64,000 bases of DNA from Streptomyces sp. TRM70350 (GCF_019219825.1 NZ_JAHUXH010000003.1:124001-188000), one strand, 5' to 3'; counted from the stretch's first letter, positions 1-9,021 are shown. The notes: generated from the letters alone by a model not told the origin. Translations and numbers: made by a program.

Positions 1-390
1 CGAGTCCAGCAGCGCGGTCGGCATGAAGTGGCCCTGCCGCTGCGCCATCCGGCTCTCGATGAGCTCCCGGTCGCCCGCGAGGTGCACGAACACGATCCCG
101 GGTGCGGCGGCCCTGAGCCGGTCGCGGTACGACCGCTTCAGCGCCGAGCTGCTGACCACCCCGCCCAGTCCGGTCCGCTCGTGGGCCCAGGCGCCGATGG
201 CGTCCAGCCACGGCCACCGGTCCTCGTCGTCGAGCGGGATCCCGGCCGACATCTTGGCGATGTTGGCCTGCGGGTGGAAGTCGTCGCCCTCCGCGTAGGG
301 GGCGCCGAGCCGGGCGGCGAGCAGCGGACCGATCGTGCTCTTGCCCGTGCCCGAGACGCCCATCACCACGACGACGTGGGGGGTACGCAT
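1..390 (-). CDS. gntK: Gluconokinase, 3' end cut by window edge
   Basis: Phosphorylates D-gluconate to 6-phosphogluconate with ATP in the cytoplasm. The protein opens with a P-loop, GVSGTGKST at about residues 11-19, preceded by a hydrophobic beta-strand. It continues with the EGDDFHP and NIAKMSAGIPLDDEDRWPWL segments that are typical of the GntK/shikimate-kinase-like family. The start ATG is at 390. About 130 codons lie in the window and the C-terminus is off the left edge. It diverges from a FadR-type regulator, which suggests a gluconate-responsive pair, but this regulation is inferred from position only. Confidence 0.9.
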   Translation of the reverse strand, partial: MRTPHVVVVMGVSGTGKSTIGPLLAARLGAPYAEGDDFHPQANIAKMSAGIPLDDEDRWPWLDAIGAWAHERTGLGGVVSSSALKRSYRDRLRAAAPGIVFVHLAGDRELIESRMAQRQGHFMPTALLDS

Positions 391-531
391 GACTGCCTCG
401 CTGTCTTCCTCGACATACGACGTCGCTTCCGACGTCGGCCAAATGAAACCTTTTAGGTACGACGAATTCAAGACTCTGTGATGAATAAGTCTGACTTTTT
501 GTGTCCGTGATCCACCCCGTACGCTGTGTGC
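391..531. promoter_or_regulatory. gntK-gntR divergent promoter region with inverted repeat
   Basis: This is the 141-bp space between the divergent gluconokinase and regulator genes, and it is noticeably more A+T-rich than its surroundings. It holds an inverted repeat, AGACT at 471-475 and AGTCT at 488-492, a likely operator for the regulator. A -10-like TACGCT at 520-525 ends 6 nt before the regulator ATG at 532, and no Shine-Dalgarno is present. This suggests a leaderless regulator mRNA. The assignments are by eye. Confidence 0.45.
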
Positions 532-1233
532 ATGAGCACGATGGGCCGGGGGCTGCACGGCCGTGTACTGGACACCCTCGGCCCCGAGATCACGGCGGGC
601 GAGTACCCCCCGGGCAGCGTGTTGCGCACGGACGAACTGGCGCAGCGTTTCGACGTGTCGCGCTCCGTGATGCGCGAGGCGGTGCGGGTGCTGGAGTCGA
701 TGCACCTGGTCGAGTCCCGCCGCCGGGTCGGCGTGACGGTCCTTCCGCAGTCCGAGTGGAACGTCTACGACCCGCAGGTCATCCGCTGGCGGCTGGCCGG
801 CGCCGACCGCCCGCGGCAGCTGCGCTCACTCACGGTGCTGCGCTCGGCCGTCGAGCCGGTCGCCGCGGGGCTCGCCGCGAAGAACGCCACGGCCGAGCAG
901 TGCGCGGAACTCACCGAGTGCGCCCTGGGCATGGTCGCCAACTCCCGTGGACACCAGCTGGAGGGCTACCTCTTCCACGACGTGGCCTTCCACCGGGTGA
1001 TCCTCAACGCCTCCGGCAACGAGATGTTCGCCCGCCTCGGTGACGTCGTCGCCGAGGTCCTCGCGGGCCGCACCCATCACGACGTGATGTTCGAGGACCC
1101 CGACCCGGCCGCCGTCACCCTGCACGTCCAGGTCGCGGAGGCCGTACGCGAGCGCGACGCGGAGCGCGCGGAACGGCTGATCCGGGAGATCACGATCGGC
1201 GCGCTGCAGGAACTGGACATCCTGGCGCCGTAG
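532..1233 (+). CDS. gntR: FadR/GntR-family transcriptional regulator, probable gluconate repressor
   Basis: About 233 residues. An N-terminal winged helix (about residues 5-70, with LAQRFDVSRSVMREAVRVLE as recognition region) is followed by an all-helical FCD ligand domain (about 85-225). The FCD domain contains the metal-site histidines around FHDVAFHRVILNASGN. FadR-subfamily proteins dissociate from DNA when a small acid binds. Divergence from gluconokinase points to gluconate or a derivative as the ligand, which is inference. The ATG at 532 was preferred over the GTG at 526 because a -10-like box ends 6 nt upstream of it, as in leaderless Streptomyces genes. It converges on the next gene, with 5 nt between the stops. 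Confidence 0.85.
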   Translation: MSTMGRGLHGRVLDTLGPEITAGEYPPGSVLRTDELAQRFDVSRSVMREAVRVLESMHLVESRRRVGVTVLPQSEWNVYDPQVIRWRLAGADRPRQLRSLTVLRSAVEPVAAGLAAKNATAEQCAELTECALGMVANSRGHQLEGYLFHDVAFHRVILNASGNEMFARLGDVVAEVLAGRTHHDVMFEDPDPAAVTLHVQVAEAVRERDAERAERLIREITIGALQELDILAP

Positions 1234-1238
1234 CGGCC

Positions 1239-1670
1239 CTACGCCAGGAACTCCCCGTCGACGTACACCCACGCCCCGTCGACCCGCTCGAACCGGCTGC
1301 GCTCGTGCAGCGCACCTCCCCTGAAGGACGCCCGGAACGTCACCGTCCCCGTGCTGTGGAACGCGGACCCCTCGGTCGTGCCGAGGATCTCCAGTCCCGT
1401 CCAGCGCATCCCGGGGTCCAGATCGAGGTGCGCCGGGCGCGTGCGCGGATGCCAGGTGCGCAGCAGGTACCCCTCGTTGCGCCGGACGAAAGCGCTGTAG
1501 CGCGAGCGCATCAGCGCCTCGGCGGTCGGTGCGGCGGCCGCGGCCCGATGGAATCGGCCACAGCACATGTCGTATGTCTCCGCAAGACCGCACGGGCATT
1601 CCGGGTTGTGCGCCGGGGCGGCGGGGCGTGGGCGGCGGGATCCGCCGGTGCGTCGGGACATGCGCTCCAT
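1239..1670 (-). CDS. YchJ-family (UPF0225) SEC-C motif protein
   Basis: A 143-residue protein. A zinc-binding SEC-C type motif near the N-terminus (CPCG with a following CC, about residues 25-37) precedes a compact NTF2-like YchJ domain. That domain has the family signature ALMRSRYSAF at about residues 52-61 and ends in DGEFLA. The biochemical role of this family is not established. The start could be ATG 1670 or the in-frame ATG at 1658, and neither has a clear ribosome-binding site. It is convergent with the FadR-type regulator. Confidence 0.8.
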   Translation of the reverse strand: MERMSRRTGGSRRPRPAAPAHNPECPCGLAETYDMCCGRFHRAAAAAPTAEALMRSRYSAFVRRNEGYLLRTWHPRTRPAHLDLDPGMRWTGLEILGTTEGSAFHSTGTVTFRASFRGGALHERSRFERVDGAWVYVDGEFLA

Positions 1671-1795
1671 TCTGCTGCACCACGGCCTGTGGGTGTTGTG
1701 TGCATCACCTGTCCCGACACGCGCACATCGTGTGCGAGTCGTGTTCGCCGCCCTTCATGGAAACTCCCCCAGGCCTGGCGTGAACCCGCCTTGCT

Positions 1796-2881
1796 GGGTC
1801 AACACCCCAAGATCGGCGACGTGGAGCGCGAGTTCCGGCTCTACGACCCCGACCGCGACGGCGAGGCCCCGTGCTCCGTGGCCGAGCTGGCGCTGCTGCT
1901 GGAGCGCAAGCTGCGGGCGCTGCCCGACGCGCCCGGCAAGCACGCCTTCGCGGGCGCCGAGGCCACCCCCTTCGGCCGGCGCATCCAGGTCGTGGCCGGT
2001 TCCACCGACCCCGAGGACGTTGTCCGCTTCCTCGGCCAGTGCGCCAACGACCTGGGCCTGGAGGCCTCCGTCAACCCGCCGGTGTTCCCGCTGGAGGGCG
2101 GCGAGGACGGCGCGGCGCCCGGCCCGCGCGACCTCATCGGCTCCGAGGCCGACAAGACCGGCATCCAGGCCCTGCGCGGCGTGGCCGACGTCAACCTGCT
2201 GTCACTGCCGGAGCCGGCGTCGTACGAGAAGACCGAGGACATGCTCACCGTCGTCTCGGCCGCGCAGCGGCTGTGCGAGGAGCGGCGGATCTTCCTCCTC
2301 GTCGACGCGCCCAGCACCTGGGTGAGCGTCGACACGGCCCGGGCCGGGGTCGCCGCGTTCGACGCCGTGCGCGGCAACCACGCCGGTCTGTACTTCCCGC
2401 ACCTCCAGCTCACCGACCCGCTCACCGGGCGGCTGCGTGCCTTCCCGCCGTCCGGCGCGATCACCGGCGTCATCGCCCGCACCGACTCCGAGCGCGGCGT
2501 GTGGAAGGCCCCGGCCGGCACCGAGGCACGGCTCGTGGGCGTGCACTCGCTCACCGTCGACCTCACCGACCGCGAGAGCGGGCTGCTCAACCCGCTCGGC
2601 GTCAACTGCCTGCGCACCTTCCCGCTCACCGGCCCGCTGGTCTGGGGCGCGCGCACGCTGCAGGGCTCCGACGTCCTCGACAGCGAGTGGAAGTACGTGC
2701 CGGTGCGGCGGCTCGCGCTGCACGTGGAGGAGAGCCTGCAACGCGGCCTGCAGTGGGTGGTGTTCGAGCCCAACGACGAGTCGCTGTGGCAGCAGATCCG
2801 GCTCAGCGCCTCCTCGTATCTGCACACCCTCTTCCGCCAGGGCGCCTTCAAGGGCAGCACGCCGCGCGAGGCCTACTTCGC
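1796..2881 (+). pseudogene. Tail-sheath protein remnant of a contractile injection system
   Basis: One open frame encodes about 360 residues that clearly match the C-terminal two thirds of phage-type tail sheaths. The visible family signatures are RTDSERGVWKAPAG, LLNPLGVNCLRTFP, VWGARTL, EWKYVPVRRLALHVEESL and WVVFEPNDESLWQQIR. The N-terminal sheath domain is missing; the recognisable part starts near 1800 with no ribosome-binding site. The usual last 40 or so residues after EAYF (starting VKCD in relatives) are also absent. At 2880 the reading frame is replaced by an unrelated coding segment. I read it as a deletion scar of an extracellular contractile injection system (eCIS) cluster. The bounds are approximate. 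Confidence 0.75.
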
Positions 2882-3208
2882 ATGCGCAAGCGCATCGCCG
2901 ACCGGCTCCGCGGCAAACCCCAGCCGCCCGACCCCAAGCCGCGGCCCCAGCCCAAGCCCACGTACGAACCCTTCCCCGGCAGCGGCTTCTTCCACGTCGG
3001 CCGGAGATCCCCCGTCATCACCGCGATGGGCCGCCGCCTGGTCGCCGAGGGCTGCAGCCGCTACGAGGAGGGCCCCGGCCCCGAGTGGACCGAGGCCGAC
3101 CGCCGCTCCTACCAGGCCTGGCAGCAGAAGCTGGGCTTCAAGGGCAAGGACGCGGACGGCATCCCGGGCAAGTACAGCTGGGACAAGCTCAAGGTCCCCA
3201 ACTCCTGA
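2882..3208 (+). pseudogene. C-terminal piece of a peptidoglycan-binding protein fused to the sheath scar
   Basis: Encodes 108 residues if read from ATG 2882: a basic start (MRKRIADRLRGK), a Pro/Lys linker, then a cell-wall-binding-like module. The module carries FFHVGRRSPVITAMG, RLVAEGCSRY, WTEADRRSYQAWQQKLGF and DGIPGKYSWDKLKVP. Streptomyces proteins with this C-terminus commonly carry an N-terminal enzyme or effector part, which is missing here. The segment is in another frame from the preceding sheath and joins it without spacer or ribosome-binding site. It is therefore probably the far end of the same deletion. It may still be translated, but I see no promoter. Confidence 0.6.
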
Positions 3209-3304
3209 GACACACCGACAGAGACACACCGACAGAGACACACCGACAGAGACACACCGACAGAGACACGCCGACAGAGACACGCCGACTCGGACGCGCC
3301 GACG
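3207..3304 (+). repeat. 14-bp minisatellite, seven units
   Basis: Tandem units of GAGACACACCGACA: four identical copies (3207-3262), then three increasingly diverged copies to 3304. The array starts within the stop codon of the peptidoglycan-binding remnant and ends at a hairpin. The identity of the first units suggests recent slippage expansion. Confidence 0.9.
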
Positions 3305-3333
3305 GCTCCGCGCCCTTCGGGGGGCGCGGAGCC
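3304..3333. terminator. Hairpin terminator after the eCIS scar
   Basis: Perfect 12-bp stem (GGCTCCGCGCCC at 3304-3315, complement at 3322-3333) with a short loop beginning TTCG. There is no T-run, as is common in Streptomyces. It lies between convergent units. Confidence 0.7.
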
Positions 3334-3354
3334 CGGGGGCCGACCCGAGCGCTC

Positions 3355-4749
3355 TCAGGCGCCGCTCGGCGGAAGGGACGGCCGCACAGGAATCCGCAAC
3401 TCCTGCTCGGGCAACGGCGGCAGCGCCTTCTCCTCCAGCCACGCCCGGAACAACTCGTCCAGCGGCTCGGTGGCGTACCGAGCCGCATGCGCCGTGAACG
3501 CCGCCGTGGTCACCGCACCACCCCGATGCAGCGCCGCCCACCCCCGCAGCATCCGGAAGAAGGCCTCCTCGCCCAACGCGCACCGCACGGCGTGCACCAC
3601 GAGCCCACCCCGCTGGTACAGCCGGTCGTCGAACATCAGCTTGCGCCCGGGATCGGCCAGTTTCAGATCCTGCGGCTGCCCCGACAGCAGCCGGTGCGCG
3701 GCGGCCGCGTGCTGCTGCGCCGTCGGCCCACCGGACCGCTCCGACCACAACCACTCGGCGTACTTCGCGAACCCCTCGTTCAGCCAGATGTGCCGCCAGT
3801 CCGCGATGGAAACGCTGTTCCCGAACCACTGGTGCGCCAGCTCGTGCGCGATCAGCCGCTCCCACCCCCGGGCCCCGTCGACGTGATTGGCGCCGAACAG
3901 CGACAGCCCCTGCGCCTCGACCGGCACATCGAGCTCCTCCTCCGTCACCACGACGGCGTACTCCTCGAACGGATAGGGCCCGAACAGCTCCTGGAACAGC
4001 TCCATCATCGCGGGCTGCCGCGCGAAGTCCCGCGAGAACTCCGGCAGCAGATGCGCCGGAATGTGCCCGTGCTGCGGCACGCCGTCGGGGCCCGGGTCGC
4101 CCAGCAGCACGGTCTGGTACTTCCCGATGGCCAGCCCCACCAGATAACTCGACGTCGGCGCCGGCTGCTCGTACACCCACGTGGTCGTCGAGGCCTTCGT
4201 CGTACGCGTCAGCAGCCGCCCACCGGCGACCACCGCGTACGCGGACGGCGTGGTGACCGAGAGCTGGTACGACGCCTTGTCGGCCGGCCGGTCGTTGCAC
4301 GGGTACCAGGAGGGCGCCCCGACCGGCTGGCTCGCCACCAGCGCCCCGTCGACCAGTTCCTCCCATCCGAGCCCGCCCCAGGGGCTGTTCACCGGTTGGG
4401 GATTGCCCGACCACTGCACCTCGACCGTGAACGCGGCCCCGGCCCGCACCGCCTTGCCGGGCCGCACCCGCAACCGGCCACCCCGATGCGTGTAGTGCGC
4501 CTGCCGGTTGTCCACCCGCACCCGCCCGACCTTGAAGCCGGCGAGATTGAGCTGGAACTCGGCGAGCGCCGCCCGCCCCGCGATGGCGTTGATCCGGGCC
4601 GTGCCCGCCAGCCGGTTCGGCCCCGGCCGGTAGTCCAGCGCGAGTTCGTAGCGGTGCACCCGGTACCGGTGATCACCGTTGGCCGGAAAGTACGGGTCCG
4701 GACCCACTGCCTGCTGAACCGCCACTGCCGCGTCCGCTCCCTGCGCCAT
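3355..4749 (-). CDS. M1-family zinc aminopeptidase
   Basis: About 464 residues. An N-terminal beta-rich M1 domain precedes the catalytic domain, which holds the zinc motif HELAHQWFG followed 18 residues later by the third ligand in WLNEGFAKYAEW. Before it, the exopeptidase-type substrate loop appears as VEAQGLSLFG, in place of GAMEN. The protein ends soon after the catalytic domain, so it is a short M1 type without the long C-terminal domain. No signal peptide is evident. ATG 4749 was chosen; ATG 4797 is possible and would overlap the upstream NRPS-like gene. It follows that gene closely on the same strand, so the two are probably cotranscribed. Confidence 0.85.
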   Translation of the reverse strand: MAQGADAAVAVQQAVGPDPYFPANGDHRYRVHRYELALDYRPGPNRLAGTARINAIAGRAALAEFQLNLAGFKVGRVRVDNRQAHYTHRGGRLRVRPGKAVRAGAAFTVEVQWSGNPQPVNSPWGGLGWEELVDGALVASQPVGAPSWYPCNDRPADKASYQLSVTTPSAYAVVAGGRLLTRTTKASTTTWVYEQPAPTSSYLVGLAIGKYQTVLLGDPGPDGVPQHGHIPAHLLPEFSRDFARQPAMMELFQELFGPYPFEEYAVVVTEEELDVPVEAQGLSLFGANHVDGARGWERLIAHELAHQWFGNSVSIADWRHIWLNEGFAKYAEWLWSERSGGPTAQQHAAAAHRLLSGQPQDLKLADPGRKLMFDDRLYQRGGLVVHAVRCALGEEAFFRMLRGWAALHRGGAVTTAAFTAHAARYATEPLDELFRAWLEEKALPPLPEQELRIPVRPSLPPSGA

Positions 4750-4784
4750 GCTCGTACCACCGCTCGTCCACCGGGGAGCCGCGC

Positions 4785-7700
4785 CTACCGACGCCATGCC
4801 TCGATCGGGTTGCCCAGCCACCGGGTGTCGTCGGGGACGGACTCCGCCGCCATCACGAGCGACGCCGGACCCAGCGTGCTGCGGGCCCCGACGGTGCTGC
4901 CGGGCAGGACGATTCCGCCAGGGCCCAGCGTCGCGCCCTCACGGAGAACCACAGTATCCGTCCGCAAGATCCGGTCGTGGAAGAGGTGGGTCTGCAGGAC
5001 ACAGCCCCGGTTCACGGTGGCCGCGTCCTCAAGTGTCACCAGGTCCGCCTCCGGCAGCCAGTAGCTCTCCACCCAGGTGCCCCGGCCGATCCGCGCCCCG
5101 AGCCCGCGCAGCCACGTGGTCATCACCGGCGTCCCCGGCACGGCGCCCGCCAGCCACGGCACGGCCAGCACCTCGACGAAGGTGTCCGCCAGCTCGTTGC
5201 GCCACACGAAGGCGCTCCACAGCGGATGCTCCCCACGGCGATGCCGCCCCACGAGCACCCACTTGGCCACGACGGACACGAGGCCCGCGAGCACACCCGC
5301 CGCGAGCAGCACGACCCCGCCCAGCAGCCAGGCCCAGCCGCCCAGCGCACACAGCGCGGCCACGGTCACCAGGGCCAGCCCCGCCGAGCAGAACACCGGC
5401 ACGATCCGGCACAGCTCCACCAGCCCCCGCGCCCACAGCAACCGGGCCGACGGATCATAGGTGCGGCTCTGGTCCCCGTCGGCCGCGCTGCGCGGCAGCT
5501 TCACCGGCGGCAGCCCCAGATACGAGCTGCCCTTCTTCGCCTTCTTCGGCGTGGCCGACAGCACCCCGACCAGCCCACCGTCCGGCACGCTGCGGCCCGG
5601 CGCGGTCATCCCGGAGTTCCCGAGGAACGCCCGCCGCCCGATCTCCGCGCGCCCGATCCGCATCCACCCGCCGCCGAGTTCGTACGGCGCGGTCAGCGTG
5701 TCGTCGGCCAGGAACGCGCCCTCACCGACCGTCGTCAGGCTGGGCAGCGCGAGCACGGTCGACACCTCGGCCCCGCGCCCGATCTGCATCCCGAGCAGCC
5801 GCAGCCACACCGGCGTGACCAGCCCGGCGTACAGCGGGAACAGCGTCTCCCGGGCGCGGTCCATCAGCTGTGTGACGGTCCACGCCTGCCACCCGGCCCT
5901 GCTGTGCGTGGGGTACGTGCCCTCCCGCAGCCCCAGACTCAAAAGCCGCACCCCGGCCAGGGTCAGCAGCGCGTACGCCGCCCCGAAGGCGAGCGTCCCC
6001 GGCACCAGCGCGAACGCGGCACCCCGAAGGGCCGCAGCGAGCCCGTCGCCCGGGGCGACGAACAGGCGCGCCACCCCCAGCGCGGCCCCGGCGCCCACCA
6101 CCGGCACGGCCGACAGCGCGAGACCGGAAGCCCCGTACATCACCCGCCAGAACAGCCCCCGCGCGGGCCGCTCCTTCGGCCAGTTCCGCTTGGCCTTGCC
6201 GAGCTTGACCGCGGGCGCCCCGGCCCACCGCTGCCCGGTGGGAACCTGCCCGGCGACGGCGGACCCCGGCGCCACCTCGGCCCGCTTGCCGACCCGCGCC
6301 CCCGGGAAGAGCATGCTGCGCGTACCGACCACGGCGTGCGCACCGACCTTCACCGGGCCGATCTCCAGCCGGTCCCCGTCCAGCCAGTACCCGGACAGAT
6401 CGACCTCGGACTCCACGGCCGCGCCCCGCCCCAGCTTGAGCATGCCGGTGACCGGTGGCAGCGAGTGCAGATCGACGTCCTGCCCGACCTTGGCGCCCAG
6501 CGCCCGCGCGTACCGCTGCAGCCAGGCCCCGGTCAGCGAGGTCGCCCCACTGACCTCGGCCAGCCGCTCCGCAGCCCACAGCCGCAGATGCACACTCCCA
6601 CCGCGCGGATACCGCCCCGCCCGCACGCCCCGCAGCAGCACCCGCGCGCCACCGGCGGCGACGGCGAGCCGCCCCGGCGGACTGAACAACAGCACGGCCC
6701 CGGCCCCCACGGCCCACCAGGGCGCGGTCGGCAGCCACGCGTACCCGCTCAGCACATTCCCCAGGGCGGCCAGGACGACCGTCCACCGCAGCCCGGCCAA
6801 CGCGAACAGGGGCAGCAGGGCCAGGAGTTGGACCGCCTGGGCGCGCCTGGGCACGGGGACGATCGTCCGCCGGGAGCCGTCGTCCTGCGCCGACTCCTCC
6901 AGCCGCCGCGCCAACTTCCGCAGCGTGGGCTGCTGGTAGATGTCGAGCACGGCCGCGCTCGGATGACGGGTCCGCAGCCGCGTGGTCAGCCGAGCGGCGG
7001 CGAGACTGCTCCCGCCGATCGCGAAGAAGTCGTCGGAGGCCGCCGTGACCGGAATCCCGAGCACCTCGGTCCACTGCTCGGCGAGCCAGGCCTCGGTGCC
7101 GTACAGCTGCTCCGCCTCACCCCCGGTCTCCAGCCTCTCCAAGGGCCAGGGCAGGGCGTTGCGGTCGACCTTCCCGGACGTACGGGTCGGCAACTCGCCG
7201 ACCGGCGCCAGCAACGGCACCAGCGCCGCGGGCAGCTCCGCCCGCAGCCGCTCCACCGCCGCACCCGCGTCCCACCCGTCCTGGGTGACGACATACCCGA
7301 CGAGCAGCTGATTGCCGCTCCGCGCGGTCCGTACGGCGGCCGCGGCACCCGCCACGCCGGGCAGCGCCTGCAACGCGGCGTCCACCTCACCCAGCTCGAT
7401 CCGCCGCCCACCGAGCTTGATCTGCTCGTCGGCCCGCCCGAGGAAGACCAGCCCCTCGGGCTCGGCCCGCACCAGATCACCGCTCCGGTACGCCCGTTCC
7501 CACCCCAGCGACCGAAGGGGCGCGTACTTCTCGGCGTCCTTCTCGGCATCGAGGTACCGGGCGAGCCCCACGCCCCCGATCACCAACTGCCCACTGCCGC
7601 CCATCGGCACGGGCTCCCCGGCCTCGTCGACGACGGCCAGCTCCCAGCCGCGAAGCGGCAGCCCGATCCTGATGGGCTCCTCGCCGGTCATCAGCGCGGC

Positions 7701-8651
7701 ACAGGCCACGACGGTCGCCTCGGTCGGCCCGTACGTGTTCCAGACCTCGCGCCCCTCGGTCACCAGCCGCTGCGCCAGCTCGGGCGGACAGGCCTCACCG
7801 CCGAAGATCAGCAGCCGTACGTCGTTGAGGGTCTCCGGCTCCCACAGCGCGGCCAGCGTCGGCACGGTCGAGACGACCGTGATCTCCTGCTCGACCAGCC
7901 AGGGCCCCAGATCGGCCCCGCCGCGTACCTGCGCCCGCGGCACCGGCACCAGACAGGCCCCGTACCGCCAGGCCAGCCACATCTCCTCGCAGGACGCGTC
8001 GAACGCGACCGACAGCCCCGCCATGACCCGGTCGCCCGGCCCGATCGGCTCCTCGGTCAGGAACAGCGCGGCCTCGGCGTCCACGAAGGCGGCGGCACTG
8101 CGATGGCTGACGGCGACACCCTTGGGCTTCCCGGTGGACCCGGAGGTGAAGATGATCCAGGCGTCATGCCCGACACCGGGCCGTGCGGCCGGAACCCCGG
8201 ACCGCCCGTCGACCGTCAGCTCGTGCCGGGCCCCGATGACGGCCCGCACCCCCGCCTCCCCGAACACCAACTCGGCCCGCTCGTCCGGATCCTCGGCATC
8301 CACGGGCACATAGGCGGCCCCGGCCGCGAGGACGGCGAGAATCGCCACGTACAGATCATTGGTCCCCGACGGAACCCGGACCCCCACCCGGTCCCCGAGC
8401 CCCACCCCGGCCGCGGCGAGCCGCGCCCGCAGCCGCTCCACCTCCACGGCGAGCGCCCGGTACGTGAGCCGGACCGCCCCGTCGTCCAGGGCGAGTTCGT
8501 CCGGATGCGCCCGCACGGACGCCTCGAAGACGTCCACGAGCGTGCGCGGGGAGGCGGCCGGCCCCCCGGAGAAACGTGCCCTGTCACCGAACCGCTCACG
8601 GATCTCTTCGTCGAGCAGGCCGAGAGCACCGCTCTCGTGTGTGGCTGCCAT
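4785..8651 (-). CDS. Pls/PosA-like NRPS: adenylation, carrier, membrane and beta-helix domains
   Basis: About 1,288 residues. An amino-acid adenylation domain (about 30-510) carries core motifs FTSGSTGKPKG, YGPTEATV, YRSGDLVR and GRADEQIKLGGRRIELGEV. A carrier domain follows, with phosphopantetheine serine in DDFFAIGGSSLAAARL (about 555-570). The rest is the NRPS-terminal region known from poly-lysine synthetase (Pls): three left-handed beta-helix segments separated by hydrophobic helices. There is no condensation or thioesterase domain. It could make a short homo-oligomer or load one amino acid onto a membrane-side acceptor; the product is unknown. ATG 8651 was chosen because GAGGA lies just upstream. 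Confidence 0.85.
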   Translation of the reverse strand: MAATHESGALGLLDEEIRERFGDRARFSGGPAASPRTLVDVFEASVRAHPDELALDDGAVRLTYRALAVEVERLRARLAAAGVGLGDRVGVRVPSGTNDLYVAILAVLAAGAAYVPVDAEDPDERAELVFGEAGVRAVIGARHELTVDGRSGVPAARPGVGHDAWIIFTSGSTGKPKGVAVSHRSAAAFVDAEAALFLTEEPIGPGDRVMAGLSVAFDASCEEMWLAWRYGACLVPVPRAQVRGGADLGPWLVEQEITVVSTVPTLAALWEPETLNDVRLLIFGGEACPPELAQRLVTEGREVWNTYGPTEATVVACAALMTGEEPIRIGLPLRGWELAVVDEAGEPVPMGGSGQLVIGGVGLARYLDAEKDAEKYAPLRSLGWERAYRSGDLVRAEPEGLVFLGRADEQIKLGGRRIELGEVDAALQALPGVAGAAAAVRTARSGNQLLVGYVVTQDGWDAGAAVERLRAELPAALVPLLAPVGELPTRTSGKVDRNALPWPLERLETGGEAEQLYGTEAWLAEQWTEVLGIPVTAASDDFFAIGGSSLAAARLTTRLRTRHPSAAVLDIYQQPTLRKLARRLEESAQDDGSRRTIVPVPRRAQAVQLLALLPLFALAGLRWTVVLAALGNVLSGYAWLPTAPWWAVGAGAVLLFSPPGRLAVAAGGARVLLRGVRAGRYPRGGSVHLRLWAAERLAEVSGATSLTGAWLQRYARALGAKVGQDVDLHSLPPVTGMLKLGRGAAVESEVDLSGYWLDGDRLEIGPVKVGAHAVVGTRSMLFPGARVGKRAEVAPGSAVAGQVPTGQRWAGAPAVKLGKAKRNWPKERPARGLFWRVMYGASGLALSAVPVVGAGAALGVARLFVAPGDGLAAALRGAAFALVPGTLAFGAAYALLTLAGVRLLSLGLREGTYPTHSRAGWQAWTVTQLMDRARETLFPLYAGLVTPVWLRLLGMQIGRGAEVSTVLALPSLTTVGEGAFLADDTLTAPYELGGGWMRIGRAEIGRRAFLGNSGMTAPGRSVPDGGLVGVLSATPKKAKKGSSYLGLPPVKLPRSAADGDQSRTYDPSARLLWARGLVELCRIVPVFCSAGLALVTVAALCALGGWAWLLGGVVLLAAGVLAGLVSVVAKWVLVGRHRRGEHPLWSAFVWRNELADTFVEVLAVPWLAGAVPGTPVMTTWLRGLGARIGRGTWVESYWLPEADLVTLEDAATVNRGCVLQTHLFHDRILRTDTVVLREGATLGPGGIVLPGSTVGARSTLGPASLVMAAESVPDDTRWLGNPIEAWRR

Positions 8652-8902
8652 CGGGTCCTCGCGTCTCGATCCCGGAAGCCTCCGGGGCGCTGGCGGGCCC
8701 GCAGGTCTGCCTGGGGTTGTCCGGCTCCAGCTCCGTAACAAGCCGGAAATTTTAGTACGAGGTCACGTTCGTCGTCGTTCGGCGGCCATCCGGGAGACGC
8801 CGTTCCGGCCGTACCGCAGCGGGTGTTGGGGGCTGTGACCTCGGGATCTTCGCGGCGGGGGAGAGATGGCCCACACAGGGCCCGAAGCCCACCCGGCACA
8901 GC

Positions 8903-8929
8903 AAAAAGACCCCTGGTGAACAGGGGTCT
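8903..8929 (-). terminator. Rho-independent terminator of tRNA-Leu
   Basis: Nine-bp stem (AGACCCCTG with its complement at 8907-8915 and 8921-8929), five-nt loop, then five T on the minus strand. It starts a few bases past the tRNA 3' end, a canonical intrinsic terminator. Confidence 0.9.
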
Positions 8930-8933
8930 GAGC

Positions 8934-9021
8934 TGGTGTCCGAGGGGGGACTTGAACCCCCACGCCCGATAAAGGGCACTAGCACCTCAAGCTAGCGCGT
9001 CTGCCATTCCGCCACCCGGAC
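8934..9021 (-). tRNA. tRNA-Leu (GAG)
   Basis: An 85-nt body plus encoded CCA (minus-strand 3' end at 8934). The acceptor stem GTCCGGG pairs with CTCGGAC. The D-arm region GGCGGAATGGCAGACGCG, anticodon stem-loop CTAGC-TTGAGGT-GCTAG, long variable arm and TTCAAGTC T-loop are all present. The seven-base loop places GAG at positions 34-36, so it reads leucine CUC/CUU codons. The long variable arm is as expected for class II leucine tRNA. Confidence 0.96.

Noticed and set aside
3207..3304. CRISPR array
   Set aside because: The 14-bp units are directly adjacent with no spacers, and there are no cas genes.
1305..3497. Single 730-codon open frame spanning YchJ antisense, sheath and repeat
   Set aside because: Only the part from about 1800 to 2880 matches a family. 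The rest is an open-frame effect of high GC, antisense to the YchJ gene and running into the minisatellite.
4977..8738. 1,253-codon frame antisense to the NRPS-like gene
   Set aside because: Composition is Arg/Pro/Gly/His-rich low complexity without domains. The opposite strand has a fully motif-supported NRPS.
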